Source of the DNA: Conexibacter sp. CPCC 206217
GTDB lineage: Bacteria; Actinomycetota; Thermoleophilia; Solirubrobacterales; Solirubrobacteraceae
NCBI RefSeq assembly: GCF_030646165.1
Contig: NZ_JAUTDO010000002.1
Location: 248,001 to 312,000, forward strand
DNA: 64,000 nucleotides
Direction of reading: 5' to 3'
This document shows positions 16,582 through 25,944 of this stretch, piece by piece. Position 1 is the stretch's first letter. Every line of letters begins with the position of its first letter. Both the position numbers and the translations under genes were made by a program. The notes beneath the pieces are model-generated. The model saw only the letters and a list, made by a program, of their open reading frames with translations, made no database searches and was not told the DNA's origin.

Positions 16582-17552
16582 CGCGGCACCGGCACAGGAT
16601 CGCGGGGTTGGTCGCCGGCGAGCACGCGCAGGGCGTCGTCGAGCGCGCGGCTGCGCACCTCGGCGAGCGCCTGCTCGGAGAACGCCGCCGAGTGGGGTGT
16701 GACCACAGCAGACTCCAATCCGATCAGGGGACTGTCTTGGGGGAGCGGCTCGACCTCGAACACGTCGAGGCCGGCGCCGCCGAGATGACCGCCGGCGAGC
16801 GCCGCGGCGAGCGCGTCCTCGTCGACGATCTCGCCGCGGCTCGTGTTGACGAGCAACGCGCCGGGCTTCATCGCCGCCAGCTCCGGCGCGCCGATCAGGC
16901 GCTGCGTGGAGGGGGTCAGCGGAAGGTGGATCGAGAGCGCGTCGCAGCGCTCCAGCAGGTCGTTCAGGTCGTCGGCGCGCGTGGCGCCCACGCGCGTGAG
17001 CGTGACGTCGTCGACGCCGGGATCGTGCACGAGCAGCTCCATCCCGAACGCGTCGGCACGACGGGCGGCAGCGCGCGCGATGCGGCCGAAGCCGAGCAGC
17101 CCGAGCGTCGCGCCGCGCAGCCGCCGCATCGCGCCGAGCTGCGCGTACGGCAGCCAGCGCCCGGCGCGCAGCGCGCGGTCCGACGACGGCACGCGCCGGG
17201 CGCACGCCAGCAGCAGCGCGAGCGTGTGGTCGGCGACGTCGTCGGTCCCGTAGTCCGGGACGTAGACGACCTCGACGCCGCGCGCGTGCGCCGCCTCGAC
17301 GTCGACCTTGTCGTAGCCGCTGCCGCAGCGCGCCACCACGCGCAGCTGCGGCAGCTGGTCGAGCAGGTCCGCGTCGACCGTCGCGTGGTAGACGAAGATC
17401 GCCGCGGCGGCGCCGCCGCCCGCAGCCACGATCCGCGCGGGATCGTGGCCGTCGAGCGACAGCAGGTCGGCACCGGCCGCTGCCGCCGCCGCGCGCTCGG
17501 GCGCGGCGAACGGGAAGCGGTCGGCGTCGGTCAGAAGCAGCAGCGGCCTCAT
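16578..17552 (-). CDS. D-2-hydroxyacid dehydrogenase (NAD-dependent)
   Basis: A 324-residue D-isomer-specific 2-hydroxyacid dehydrogenase. NAD site LGLLGFGRIARAAA (about residues 145-158) and the catalytic set: Arg in LLVNTSRGEIVDE, Glu in DVFEVEPLP, His in TPHSAAFSE. It interconverts a D-2-hydroxy acid and a 2-oxo acid, the substrate class of the following E1 genes. It starts 10 bp after the stop of the GH36-like gene and overlaps the E1-alpha start by 4 bp, so it sits centrally in the operon. The exact substrate is not visible. Confidence 0.9.
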   Translation of the reverse strand: MRPLLLLTDADRFPFAAPERAAAAAAGADLLSLDGHDPARIVAAGGGAAAAIFVYHATVDADLLDQLPQLRVVARCGSGYDKVDVEAAHARGVEVVYVPDYGTDDVADHTLALLLACARRVPSSDRALRAGRWLPYAQLGAMRRLRGATLGLLGFGRIARAAARRADAFGMELLVHDPGVDDVTLTRVGATRADDLNDLLERCDALSIHLPLTPSTQRLIGAPELAAMKPGALLVNTSRGEIVDEDALAAALAGGHLGGAGLDVFEVEPLPQDSPLIGLESAVVTPHSAAFSEQALAEVRSRALDDALRVLAGDQPRDPVPVPR

Positions 17553-17562
17553 CGTCTCCCTT

Positions 17563-20500
17563 TCAGGGGCGCACGTGGAAGGCGTCCACGCTCACCGTGT
17601 TTGCGGTGCTGTCGTAGTTGCGCGAGCCGAGCACTCTCACCGTGAGGGTGTGCGGGCCGCCGGTCGGGAACGTCGCCTGGTACAGCGCGGCCTGATCGAC
17701 CGTCGGGCCGCGGTAGCCGTAGCTGTCCACGCGCGCGGCGAGGTTGCCGTCGAGCGAGACGTCGGCTCTGCCGCACGCGGCGCACTGCTTGCCGACCCAG
17801 GTGATGCGGCGGCCCGTGAATCTGACCGTCGCGGTGTCGCCCGCGGTCGCGCTGGATCTCACACCGCCGGCCGTCGTCCAGCCGCTGCCGCCGTAGGCGA
17901 TCGCGGCGTCGGTCTCGTTGAGGACCGTCGGCGCGTTGGTGAGCGCCTGGAAGCCGTCGAGCGTGACCGCGAGGCCCGTCGAGCGGCTGTTTCTGCTGCC
18001 CGCCGGCTCGATGCTGATCGTGTGTCTGCCGACCGATCCGAACGTCTTGACGTAGACGGGGATCTGGTAGTTGGTCGTGTCCGGCGCGTAGAGGTCCAGC
18101 GTCGTGTCGGTGACGCCGTCGATCTTCACCGTGACTCTGCCGAGCTCCGGCGCGAGCTGGGCGAGGTACGTCACCTGGCTGCCGGTGAACGTCCACGCGG
18201 CGGTTGCGCTGGAGGCCGCCGGCGGCGGCGGATCGGTCGAGTAGCGCACGTACGGATCCCACGCGGTCGCGTCGTACTGGTAGTCGCCGTTGCGGTTGAC
18301 CTCGAAGCGGATCGCGTCACCCGCGGCGACGCTGATCGAGGCGACGTTCGCGTCGACTCCGGTCGTGTCGTCGGCGCCGATCGAGGTCGGGCCCCACAGC
18401 GTCGCGCCGTTCTTGGTGATCTTCACGACGACGCCGTCGCCGCCGGTCACAAGCTTCGCGACGTGGCTGGTGACGCTGACCGTCCCGGCTCTCGGCGCAA
18501 CCCACGTGCGGGCTGTGTCGTTGGAGGCGCCGGGGTGCTCGGCGGCGGGCCAGACGAAGCCGCCCGAGGCGTCGTGCCACTCCTTCATCCCGAGGTATCC
18601 GCCGGTCGCGGCGTAGCCCGCGATGTCCTGCCATCTGCCGGAGACGAGGTCCTGGTAGCGCCAGTTGTTCGTCCCCTGCGTGCCGGAGAAGCCCGAGCAG
18701 GCGTCGTTGCAGGTGCCGGCCGAGCGCGACAGCGTCTGCCCGGAGGCGTCGGCGACGCCGGTCTGGTGGTCCCAGCCGCCGCTGTAGACGACGGCGCCGT
18801 CGTCGTCCTCGGCGGCGACCGTGTCGACGGTGAAGCCGCCGGGGCTGGCGCCGCTGGAGAGGTTGCCGTCGCCGTCGAGCGTCTTCACCACGTACGGCGC
18901 GTTCGGCGAGGCGAGCGCTCCGGTGTGGAAGAAGTAGCGGCCCTTGGCGACCGTCGCGATCGTTCTGCCCAGCAGCGAGACCTCGTAGCCGCTGACGAAG
19001 TTGTCATCGGCGCCCGCGTCCCACGTCAGCTCGACGCCGGCGTAGTTCATGTTCGTGCGGACCTGCGCCTGCACGTTGGCGGGGTTCGACGGCGCGGTTC
19101 TGTCCTGGCCGCCGCCCGGGTGCTTCGGCAGGCCGATCCAGATCAGCTCGCCGGCGGCGATCGACGGCAGTCTGATGCCGTTGGCCATCAGGTCGCTGCC
19201 GGTGCGCGATGCACTGCCCGACGACAGCTCGTAGCGGACGTCGTAGGTCGTGCCGGGCGTGAGGCCGCGCGGGTAGACGGTGACGGCGCCGCCGGAGCCG
19301 CCGCCCTTGTAGATCACGAGCGACTTGGTCGCGTCCTGGCTGACACGCTGGTACCAGTTTCTGGCGTTGTCACTCGCCTCCGGGTGGTACTGGTGAATCC
19401 AGCGACCGACGAGGCCTCTGTCGCGCAGGAAGCGGTACTTCTCCACCAGCTTGCGCATGCAGGCGAGCTTCACCGGGTCGTTCGTGTCACCGGTGAAGTC
19501 CGGGTTGAACATCAGCAGCGCGTTCCAGGCGACGGAGCAGTTGCCGGGGTTCCAGGCGTCTGGGATCCCGCTCATCTTGTCGCCGGGGAAGAGGCGCGAG
19601 GCGTCGTACTGCGCCGCGAAGCCGTCGAGGTCGGTGATCGAGAAGCCCGACGCCATCCGCATGAACTCATACGAGGTGTCGTGGCCGCCGGAGTCGACGC
19701 CCTGGATCGCGGAACCCGTGCGGGTGTCGAGGAAGCGCGCCTGGACGCGGCGGAACGCCTGGTCCTGCGCGAGCTGCTGGGAGCCGGGCGTGTTGGCGAC
19801 CGGGCAGGCGTCGTTGCGCCACTGGAAGTCGCCCCACGCCGCTGCCTTGCCGATCAGCAGGTCGCCCATCCACGCCTCCGCGCCGGGCTGGGTGAGATCG
19901 ATCAGACGATCGGCGTACCCGCAGGGCGAGCCGTTGACGAACCAGTCCGGATGGTCTCTGTAGACCTGCGAGTTCGTGTTCGCGTCGTAGGCCATCATGT
20001 ACGTCAACTGCTTGGCGCCGGACTTGCCGAGGTAGTCGATCGACTGTCTGAAGTCGGGACCGTCCCAGTTGCCGGGCGTGTCCCACCAGCCGTTGTCACG
20101 GTGATAGGTGTCGGCGCCGATCGTGGTGAGGTGGGGCGCGAAGCCGAACACCTTCTGCAGCGTCCCGGCCTGATCCCACGATCCGGTCCACTGGCTGCCG
20201 GTGTACCAGTAGCTCAGCATGCGGATGCCGTTGAAGTACGGCGCACGCGTGTAGTCCCACATGTATCTGTACTGCCAGTCGAGCAACCGGTTGGTCATGT
20301 CGTCGAGGTCGTCGACGTAGACGTGCGTGAACGCTCTCGGCGTAGTGATCGAGGCGCCCGCCGCCAGCGACGCGTCGTAGTTGGGGATCGCGAGCGACAG
20401 CGAGCCGGTCCCGCCGGCCTGGTTGCCGGCGTCCATCGCCCAGCGGCCGTAGTAGTCGAAGCCGATCGCGACGCCGTCTCTGTGCGTGCGGTTCCAGACC

Positions 20501-21723
20501 GAGAACCACGGGATGTAGTTGAAGGAGGTCTCCGCCCAGCCGGTCGTCGGGCAGGCGCTGGAGCCGCCGAAGTCCTGGTAGCGCCACTGCTTGGCCCCCT
20601 GCGTCGAGGAGAAGCCGCTCGACGCCGTGTAGGAGGTGCCGCCGCCGCTGTAGGCGACGGTCGGATCCCAGCTGGTCGCGTCGTTGGCCCAGTCGCCGTT
20701 GTTGGCGATCTCGAAGCGGATCACGTCGCCGGCGACGACCGAGACGCCGGAGACGTTCGTCGCGATGCCGGTCGTGTCCGTGCCGGCGATCGTTCTGGCG
20801 CTCCAGATCGGCACGTCGTTCTTCGTGATCTTCACGACGACGCCGTTGCCGAGCGTGTTCATCTTCGCCGCTCTGCCGGAGATGTCGACGGTGCCGGCTC
20901 TCGGCGCCGTCCAGGCGCGCGCGGTCGCGTTGCCGGGTCCGGGGTGCTGCGCTCCGGGCCACACGTAGCCGCCGGAGTCGTGCCACTCTCTCATCGAGAG
21001 GTAGCCGCTGGCGTTGTAGGTGGCGATGTCCTGCCACGCCGGCACGCCGCTGGTGTTGGCCGGGCAGTCGAAGCTGTCAAAGCTGTCGAAGGTGCGCGCG
21101 TAGGTGCTGGAGAGCGGGTTGGAGCGCAGCTCCCATGAACCGGCGGTCGAGCGCGCGCCGCTCATCCAGCGCAGCGTCGTGTCGGCCGTCTCGTCACCCA
21201 TCACGTGCTGCTCCAGAAACGACGGGCGCGTCAGTCTGTGCGCGCTGGAGTCGGTGTTTCTGTAATCCGCCCACTCGCGCACGACGGACGTCGAGGGATA
21301 GACGATGTAGTGCTTGGTGACGCTGAGGCCGGCGCGAGCGATCGTCACGTCGAGCTGAATCGCCGACTCGCCGCCGACCGTTCTGCTCGCGGCGCTGCCG
21401 GAGCCGCACGACCAGCCGGGCGTCGCGCCCGTGATCGTCGTGCCGTCCCAGTCGAAGCGGACCTCCGCGGAGGGCTGCCCGGCGTCGACGTACTCGCGCA
21501 CCGGGGAGGCGAGCTTGTTCTTGAAGCTGGCGAGCGTGAACGTCCCGCCGCTGAAGGAGAGGACCTTCTCGGTGGCGGCGGTGCCGATCGTCCAACTGCA
21601 CTGGTTGGCGCCGGCGGTCGCGTAGGCGTCACCGACGGTGACGGCGTGCGCGGCCGCCGACGCGGCGAGCGTCAGGGCGACGGACAGCGGGAGCGCTAAC
21701 GCGCTCCGCGGGATTCGGGACAT
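17563..21723 (-). CDS. Large secreted GH36-like (alpha-galactosidase superfamily) multidomain protein
   Basis: A 1386-residue exported protein (signal peptide MSRIPRSALALPLSVALTLAASAAAHA). The N-terminal super-sandwich is interrupted at about residues 220-400 by a beta-rich module. The TIM-barrel-like part (about 470-790) contains a candidate nucleophile region GDFQWRNDACP and SGGHDTSYEF, which resembles the acid/base segment of clan GH-D enzymes. A fibronectin-like domain (TAPSNPANVQAQ..YEVSLLGRT) follows, then a second copy of the inserted module (about 1010-1140) and two C-terminal beta-sandwiches, likely carbohydrate-binding. It probably releases sugars from a plant or microbial glycan for the adjacent ABC transporter. 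The GH assignment is moderate; the substrate is unknown. It uses many AGA codons. Confidence 0.65.
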   Translation of the reverse strand: MSRIPRSALALPLSVALTLAASAAAHAVTVGDAYATAGANQCSWTIGTAATEKVLSFSGGTFTLASFKNKLASPVREYVDAGQPSAEVRFDWDGTTITGATPGWSCGSGSAASRTVGGESAIQLDVTIARAGLSVTKHYIVYPSTSVVREWADYRNTDSSAHRLTRPSFLEQHVMGDETADTTLRWMSGARSTAGSWELRSNPLSSTYARTFDSFDSFDCPANTSGVPAWQDIATYNASGYLSMREWHDSGGYVWPGAQHPGPGNATARAWTAPRAGTVDISGRAAKMNTLGNGVVVKITKNDVPIWSARTIAGTDTTGIATNVSGVSVVAGDVIRFEIANNGDWANDATSWDPTVAYSGGGTSYTASSGFSSTQGAKQWRYQDFGGSSACPTTGWAETSFNYIPWFSVWNRTHRDGVAIGFDYYGRWAMDAGNQAGGTGSLSLAIPNYDASLAAGASITTPRAFTHVYVDDLDDMTNRLLDWQYRYMWDYTRAPYFNGIRMLSYWYTGSQWTGSWDQAGTLQKVFGFAPHLTTIGADTYHRDNGWWDTPGNWDGPDFRQSIDYLGKSGAKQLTYMMAYDANTNSQVYRDHPDWFVNGSPCGYADRLIDLTQPGAEAWMGDLLIGKAAAWGDFQWRNDACPVANTPGSQQLAQDQAFRRVQARFLDTRTGSAIQGVDSGGHDTSYEFMRMASGFSITDLDGFAAQYDASRLFPGDKMSGIPDAWNPGNCSVAWNALLMFNPDFTGDTNDPVKLACMRKLVEKYRFLRDRGLVGRWIHQYHPEASDNARNWYQRVSQDATKSLVIYKGGGSGGAVTVYPRGLTPGTTYDVRYELSSGSASRTGSDLMANGIRLPSIAAGELIWIGLPKHPGGGQDRTAPSNPANVQAQVRTNMNYAGVELTWDAGADDNFVSGYEVSLLGRTIATVAKGRYFFHTGALASPNAPYVVKTLDGDGNLSSGASPGGFTVDTVAAEDDDGAVVYSGGWDHQTGVADASGQTLSRSAGTCNDACSGFSGTQGTNNWRYQDLVSGRWQDIAGYAATGGYLGMKEWHDASGGFVWPAAEHPGASNDTARTWVAPRAGTVSVTSHVAKLVTGGDGVVVKITKNGATLWGPTSIGADDTTGVDANVASISVAAGDAIRFEVNRNGDYQYDATAWDPYVRYSTDPPPPAASSATAAWTFTGSQVTYLAQLAPELGRVTVKIDGVTDTTLDLYAPDTTNYQIPVYVKTFGSVGRHTISIEPAGSRNSRSTGLAVTLDGFQALTNAPTVLNETDAAIAYGGSGWTTAGGVRSSATAGDTATVRFTGRRITWVGKQCAACGRADVSLDGNLAARVDSYGYRGPTVDQAALYQATFPTGGPHTLTVRVLGSRNYDSTANTVSVDAFHVRP

Positions 21724-21739
21724 GACGGTGGGACCCTCC

Positions 21740-22519
21740 CTACAGCAACGCGCCGCCGTTCACGCGCAGCACGTGACCGGTGACGAAGGTGGACAGGGGG
21801 CACAGCAGGAAGATGCAGGCGCCGGCGATCTCCTCCGGCTGACCGAGGCGGCCGAACAACGTGCGCGAGCCGGCGATCGCCTTCTGCTCGGGCGTGACCG
21901 CCAACAGGCCGTCGGTCTCGACCGGGCCGGGGCTGACCGCGTTGACGCGCACCTGCGCCGGCGCGGCCTCGCGCGCGAGCGACTTCGTCAGCCCGATCAC
22001 GCCGCCCTTCGCGGCGGCGTAGTGGCTGGCGGGGCTGATCGAGCCGTACTCGCCCGCGGTCGAGGCGACGTTGACGACCGCGCCGCAGCCGCGCGCGATC
22101 ATCCCTGGCAGGACAGCCTGGCAGCCGGCGACGGTGGTCAGCAGGTTGGCGGTGAGCGAGCGCGCCCAGGCGGCGGCGTCCAGCTCGTCGAAGGCGCGCT
22201 TCTCGAACGTGCCGGCGCAGTTGACGAGCCCGTCGACCGGACCGAGCGCGGCGGCCGTCTCGTCGTGGAAGGCCGCGAAGGCGGCGGGGTCGGAGGCGTC
22301 GATGGCGCGGGCGAGGATCTGCCCGTCCGCCAACTGCCCCGCCAGCGCGTCGAGCGGCTCTTGGCGCAGATCGGTCAGCGCGACGCGCGCGCCGGCGGCC
22401 GCCAGCGCGTGCGCGATCGCGCGGCCGATCCCGCCTCCCGCACCGGTCAGGATCACGGTCCGGCCGGCCAGCAGCGGCGTCGTGCCCGCCAGCGTCGCGG
22501 TCATCGTCTCGGCGATCAT
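21740..22519 (-). CDS. Short-chain dehydrogenase/reductase
   Basis: A classical SDR of about 259 residues: TGAGGGIG cofactor motif, NCAG, catalytic Ser in VNVASTAGEYGS and YAAAK. Start ATG 22519 (MIAETMTATLAG), overlapping the GntR stop by 4 bp. The operon position suggests oxidation of an imported sugar or its lactone precursor. The stop is 16 bp from the start of the GH36-like gene. Confidence 0.88.
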   Translation of the reverse strand: MIAETMTATLAGTTPLLAGRTVILTGAGGGIGRAIAHALAAAGARVALTDLRQEPLDALAGQLADGQILARAIDASDPAAFAAFHDETAAALGPVDGLVNCAGTFEKRAFDELDAAAWARSLTANLLTTVAGCQAVLPGMIARGCGAVVNVASTAGEYGSISPASHYAAAKGGVIGLTKSLAREAAPAQVRVNAVSPGPVETDGLLAVTPEQKAIAGSRTLFGRLGQPEEIAGACIFLLCPLSTFVTGHVLRVNGGALL

Positions 22520-23238
22520 GCGTCCTCCCCCTGCCCGTCGCCGAACATCGACGCGGTCAACTCGAACTGGTCTCTCAACATCGCCACCGCCTCCTCGGGA
22601 TGCGCGGCGCCGATCGCGGCGATCAGCGGCTCGTGCGACGCGACGATGCGGCGGAAGTGGGTCGCGGGATCGACCGCGGCGAGACGCCTGTTGCCGATCG
22701 CGATGACGGTCTGGATCACGGGCGCGACGGCCTTCCACGCCTCGACGAGGAAGCGGCTGCCGCTGCGCTCCACCAGCGCGCGATGCAGCGCGATGTCCAG
22801 CTCCACCAGCCGCGGCGTCGTCGCGCCCTCGACCTCGAAGGCGTCGAGCGCGGCGGACAGCGGCGCTATCGGGGCGGAGCGCTCCGCGCCCCAGCGGATC
22901 GCGGTGCTCTCCAGCTCGAAGCGGACGCGGAAGAGGTCGCGCAGGTCCTCGGCGCCGAAGCCGACGACGCTCGTGCGGCCGTTGGGCAGCGTGCGCACGA
23001 GCCCCTCGCCCTCGAGCACCTGCAGCGCGCTGCGGACCGGGCCGCGGCTGACCGCCAGCTCGTCGGCGACGCGCGCCTCCACCAGCGGCGTGCCCGAGGC
23101 GAGCGTGCCGTCGATGATCGCCTCGCGCAGCACCCCGGCGACCCAGCCGGAGTAGATCGAGCGGCCGAGCTTGGTCGTGTGCTGGCCGTTGACGAGCGAC
23201 GGCCCGACGCTGTCCAGCCGCGACGCGAGCGGGCTCAT
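22516..23238 (-). CDS. GntR regulator, FCD subfamily, of the glycan operon
   Basis: A 240-residue protein with winged helix SIYSGWVAGVLREAIIDGTLASGTPLVEARVADELAVSRGPVRSALQVLEGEGLVRTLPNGRTSVVG and FCD domain (FELESTAIRWG, LDIALHRALVERSGSRFL). It overlaps both neighbours by 4 bp. It is the likely local regulator of the transport/catabolism operon. The motifs near 27116 (before the permease) and 28195 (before the second SDR) are candidate operators. It is a close paralogue of the GntR at 12344. Confidence 0.88.
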   Translation of the reverse strand: MSPLASRLDSVGPSLVNGQHTTKLGRSIYSGWVAGVLREAIIDGTLASGTPLVEARVADELAVSRGPVRSALQVLEGEGLVRTLPNGRTSVVGFGAEDLRDLFRVRFELESTAIRWGAERSAPIAPLSAALDAFEVEGATTPRLVELDIALHRALVERSGSRFLVEAWKAVAPVIQTVIAIGNRRLAAVDPATHFRRIVASHEPLIAAIGAAHPEEAVAMLRDQFELTASMFGDGQGEDA

Positions 23239-24752
23239 GCGGTCACCGCCGTCGTCGTCGCCTCGATCACGCGCGCCTCGCTGCCCTCGCCGCGTCTGAA
23301 CTCGTCGACGATCGAGCCGTCGGCGAGCACGAGGCAGCGGTCGCAGAGGCCGACCAGCTCGGCGATCTCGGAGGAGACCACCAGCAGCGTCACGCCTCTG
23401 TCGGCGAGGTCGAGGATCAGGCGGTAGATCTCCTGCCGCGTCTCGACGTCGACGCCCTTGGTCGGCTCGTCCAGCAGCATGATCTTCGGCGCGTTCATCA
23501 GCACGCGCGCGAGCAGGATCTTCTGCTGGTTGCCGCCGCTCAGGTGCGCGACGTCGGAGCTGGCCGACGGCGCCTTGATCTGCAGCGACCTCATGAAGCC
23601 GAGCGCCGCCTTCTGCTCGCCGCGGCGGTCGACCCAGCCGCCGCGCGCAAGGCCGCCGAGGTTGCCGGCGGTGATGTTCTCGCGCAGCGCGAAGTTGAAC
23701 AGCAGCCCGCTGCCCTTGCGGTCCTCGGTCAGCATCGCGATGCCGGCACGGCGCGCGTCGGCGGGCGTGCGCAGCTTCAGCGGCCTGCCCTCGACGGCGA
23801 TCGTGCCGCTGTGCGGCAGCGCGCCGTAGATCGCCGACAGCAGCTCGGTGCGCCCTGCGCCGACGACGCCGGCGATCCCGACGATCTCGCCTCTGCGGGC
23901 GACGAAGTCGACGTCGCGCAGGACGTCGCGCGGGCGCGTGGGGTGCGGCACGCCGACGCCCTCCAGGCGCAGCACCTCCTCGTCACCGTGAACGCTGCTG
24001 CGGGTCGGATAGAGGTGGTCGACCTCGCGGCCGACCATCGCGGCGACGATCCCGCGTTCGCTGAATTCACTGCGCTCCAGCTCCGCGACCTTGCGCCCGT
24101 CGCGCAATACCGTCGCGCGATCGCACATGCGCATCACCTCGGGGATGCGGTGCGTGATGAAGACCATCGTCGTGCCGGCCTCGCGCAGGCGGTCCAGCAC
24201 GGTGAAGAGGCGGTCGGTCTCGGTGCCGGCGAGCGACGCGGTCGGCTCGTCGAGGATCAGCACGCGCGGGTCGGTCGTCAGCGCGCGGGCGATCATCACC
24301 AGCTGGCGCTGCGTCGCGCTCAGCGCGGCGACGGGCGCGCGCGGGTCGAGCGGGATCTCCAGCCGGCTCAACAATTCACCCGCGCGGCGGCGCAGCTCGC
24401 GGAAGGAGACGCGCGGCGCGGTGTCGAGGCCGGTCTGGCCGACGTAGAGGTTCTCGGCGACGCTCAACTGCTCGACGACCTGGATCTCCTGCGGCACGTA
24501 GGCGACGCCCTGCTCGCGCGCGGCGGCGGGCGAGGAGAACTCCACGACGGCGCCGTCGAGCTGGAGCGCTCCCGTGTAGCTGCCGGCCGGGTGCACGCCG
24601 GTGAGGATCTTCACGAGCGTCGACTTGCCGGCGCCGTTGTGGCCGATCAGCGCGTGCACCTCGCCCGGGTGCAGGCGGAAGTCGACGTCGCTGAGGGCGG
24701 GCACACCGGCGAAGCGCTTGCCGAGCCGTTCAGTTTCGAGCACGTAGGTCAT
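23235..24752 (-). CDS. Sugar ABC transporter, double ATP-binding protein (RbsA/MglA type)
   Basis: Two fused ATPase domains, about 505 residues, as in ribose/galactose-type importers. First domain: Walker A GHNGAGKSTLVKILTG, signature ALSATQRQLVMIARAL, Walker B VLILDEPTAS. Second domain: degenerate A-loop GVVGAGRTELLSAIYG, signature LSGGNQQKILLARVL, Walker B MLLDEPTKGVDVETR. The degenerate second Walker A is normal for the family. ATG 24752 is chosen; GTG 24761 lies three codons upstream. The gene energises the permease and lipoprotein upstream. Confidence 0.92.
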   Translation of the reverse strand: MTYVLETERLGKRFAGVPALSDVDFRLHPGEVHALIGHNGAGKSTLVKILTGVHPAGSYTGALQLDGAVVEFSSPAAAREQGVAYVPQEIQVVEQLSVAENLYVGQTGLDTAPRVSFRELRRRAGELLSRLEIPLDPRAPVAALSATQRQLVMIARALTTDPRVLILDEPTASLAGTETDRLFTVLDRLREAGTTMVFITHRIPEVMRMCDRATVLRDGRKVAELERSEFSERGIVAAMVGREVDHLYPTRSSVHGDEEVLRLEGVGVPHPTRPRDVLRDVDFVARRGEIVGIAGVVGAGRTELLSAIYGALPHSGTIAVEGRPLKLRTPADARRAGIAMLTEDRKGSGLLFNFALRENITAGNLGGLARGGWVDRRGEQKAALGFMRSLQIKAPSASSDVAHLSGGNQQKILLARVLMNAPKIMLLDEPTKGVDVETRQEIYRLILDLADRGVTLLVVSSEIAELVGLCDRCLVLADGSIVDEFRRGEGSEARVIEATTTAVTA

Positions 24753-24842
24753 GTGATTCACAGGGGTCGGCGGACGGAGGGCGCCGGAGTGCGCCGTGCT
24801 GCGGCGCGCGAGCGCCCTCCGCGGATGCCGGTCGGTGGGTCC

Positions 24843-25922
24843 CTAGAGGCCCTTCGTGGCCGCGTCGGCCTCGTCGAGCAGCCCTTCGAATCTCGCGACC
24901 TGATCTCTCGTGATGATCGTGGCCGGGAGCGGGTTCTCGTACGAGACGGTCTTGCCCTCGGCCAGCTCGCCGAGCAGGTCCGCGGTCTTCGCGCCCTCCT
25001 CGAACAGCGGCTGGCCGACGACGGCGAAGACCTTGCCGTCTCTGACGAGATCGAGGTTCTGGCGGACGTAGTCCATCCCGATGATCGTCAGTCTCTTGCC
25101 GGCCTGGTCGGCCGCGCCGGCCCAGGTGACGGGGCCGCCGCCGGTCGTCGAGAAGGCCGCGACCGTGTCGGGGTTGGCCTGCAGGATCGAGACCGCCTTC
25201 GCCTTCGCGGCGGGCACGTCGAAGCCCTCCTCCTGCGGATCGAGCACCTTCACGTCCGGGCAGTCGGACTTCATCTGGTCGGTGAACGTTCTCGCGACGA
25301 GGTTCTCGACCGTGTTGAACGATCCCTCGGTGACAGCGACGGTGCCTCTGCAGCCGATCTCTCTGCCGATCGCCGTCGCGGACTCTCTCGCGTAATCGGT
25401 CGGGGTCGTGCCGGTGACGGCCTTCAGGCCGGGCGCCTCACCCTCTCTGACGGGGATGTGCCAGGAGACGATCGGGTAGTCCTTGCCCCATCTCGCGATG
25501 AAGGGGTACGTCGACGGGTCGTAGGCGTAGACGCCGATCGCTCTGATCCCGCCCTTGCTGAGGACGGCGTCGGCCAGCGGCGCGGTCGAGGGCATGTCGA
25601 GCTGCTCAGAGCCGACGATCTCGCACTCGTACCCGAGTCTCTTGCACTCGCTCAGGAAGCCGCCCTGCATGATGCGGTGGACGGGGTTGTTGCGCAGCGG
25701 CTGAACCCACAGCAGCTTGCCCTTGTCACCGCCGCCGCTGTCGGCCGCGGTCGTCTCGGTGCCGCTTTCGCTGCTGGCGGCCTGCGTGGTAGCGCCGTCA
25801 CTGCTGCTGTCGTCGTCGCTGCTGCTCGATCCGCACGCGGCGAACGTCAGCGCGACGAGCGCGAGGGCGGCGAGCATGAGCAGGCGCAGGGGGCGCCGCC
25901 CGCTCGGGGTGAACGTGTCCAT
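24843..25922 (-). CDS. Sugar-binding lipoprotein of the ABC importer
   Basis: A 359-residue periplasmic-binding-protein type 1 fold with an N-terminal signal and lipobox (ALTFAAC, lipidated Cys about residue 30) followed by a Ser/Asp-rich tether. Features include LLWVQPLRNNPVHRIMQGGFLSECKRLGY, IGVYAYDPSTYPFIARW and AAFSTTGGGPVTWAGAADQAG. It captures the sugar outside the membrane and delivers it to the permease. It resembles autoinducer-2/rhamnose/ribose-type binders, but the ligand cannot be named. It has many AGA codons. Confidence 0.9.
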   Translation of the reverse strand: MDTFTPSGRRPLRLLMLAALALVALTFAACGSSSSDDDSSSDGATTQAASSESGTETTAADSGGGDKGKLLWVQPLRNNPVHRIMQGGFLSECKRLGYECEIVGSEQLDMPSTAPLADAVLSKGGIRAIGVYAYDPSTYPFIARWGKDYPIVSWHIPVREGEAPGLKAVTGTTPTDYARESATAIGREIGCRGTVAVTEGSFNTVENLVARTFTDQMKSDCPDVKVLDPQEEGFDVPAAKAKAVSILQANPDTVAAFSTTGGGPVTWAGAADQAGKRLTIIGMDYVRQNLDLVRDGKVFAVVGQPLFEEGAKTADLLGELAEGKTVSYENPLPATIITRDQVARFEGLLDEADAATKGL

Positions 25923-25944
25923 CTCTCTCCTCTCCAGGGGATTG

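Noticed and set aside
17575..21138. 1187-codon open frame on the plus strand
   Set aside because: Antisense of the GH36-like gene, which has a signal peptide and recognisable domains on the minus strand.
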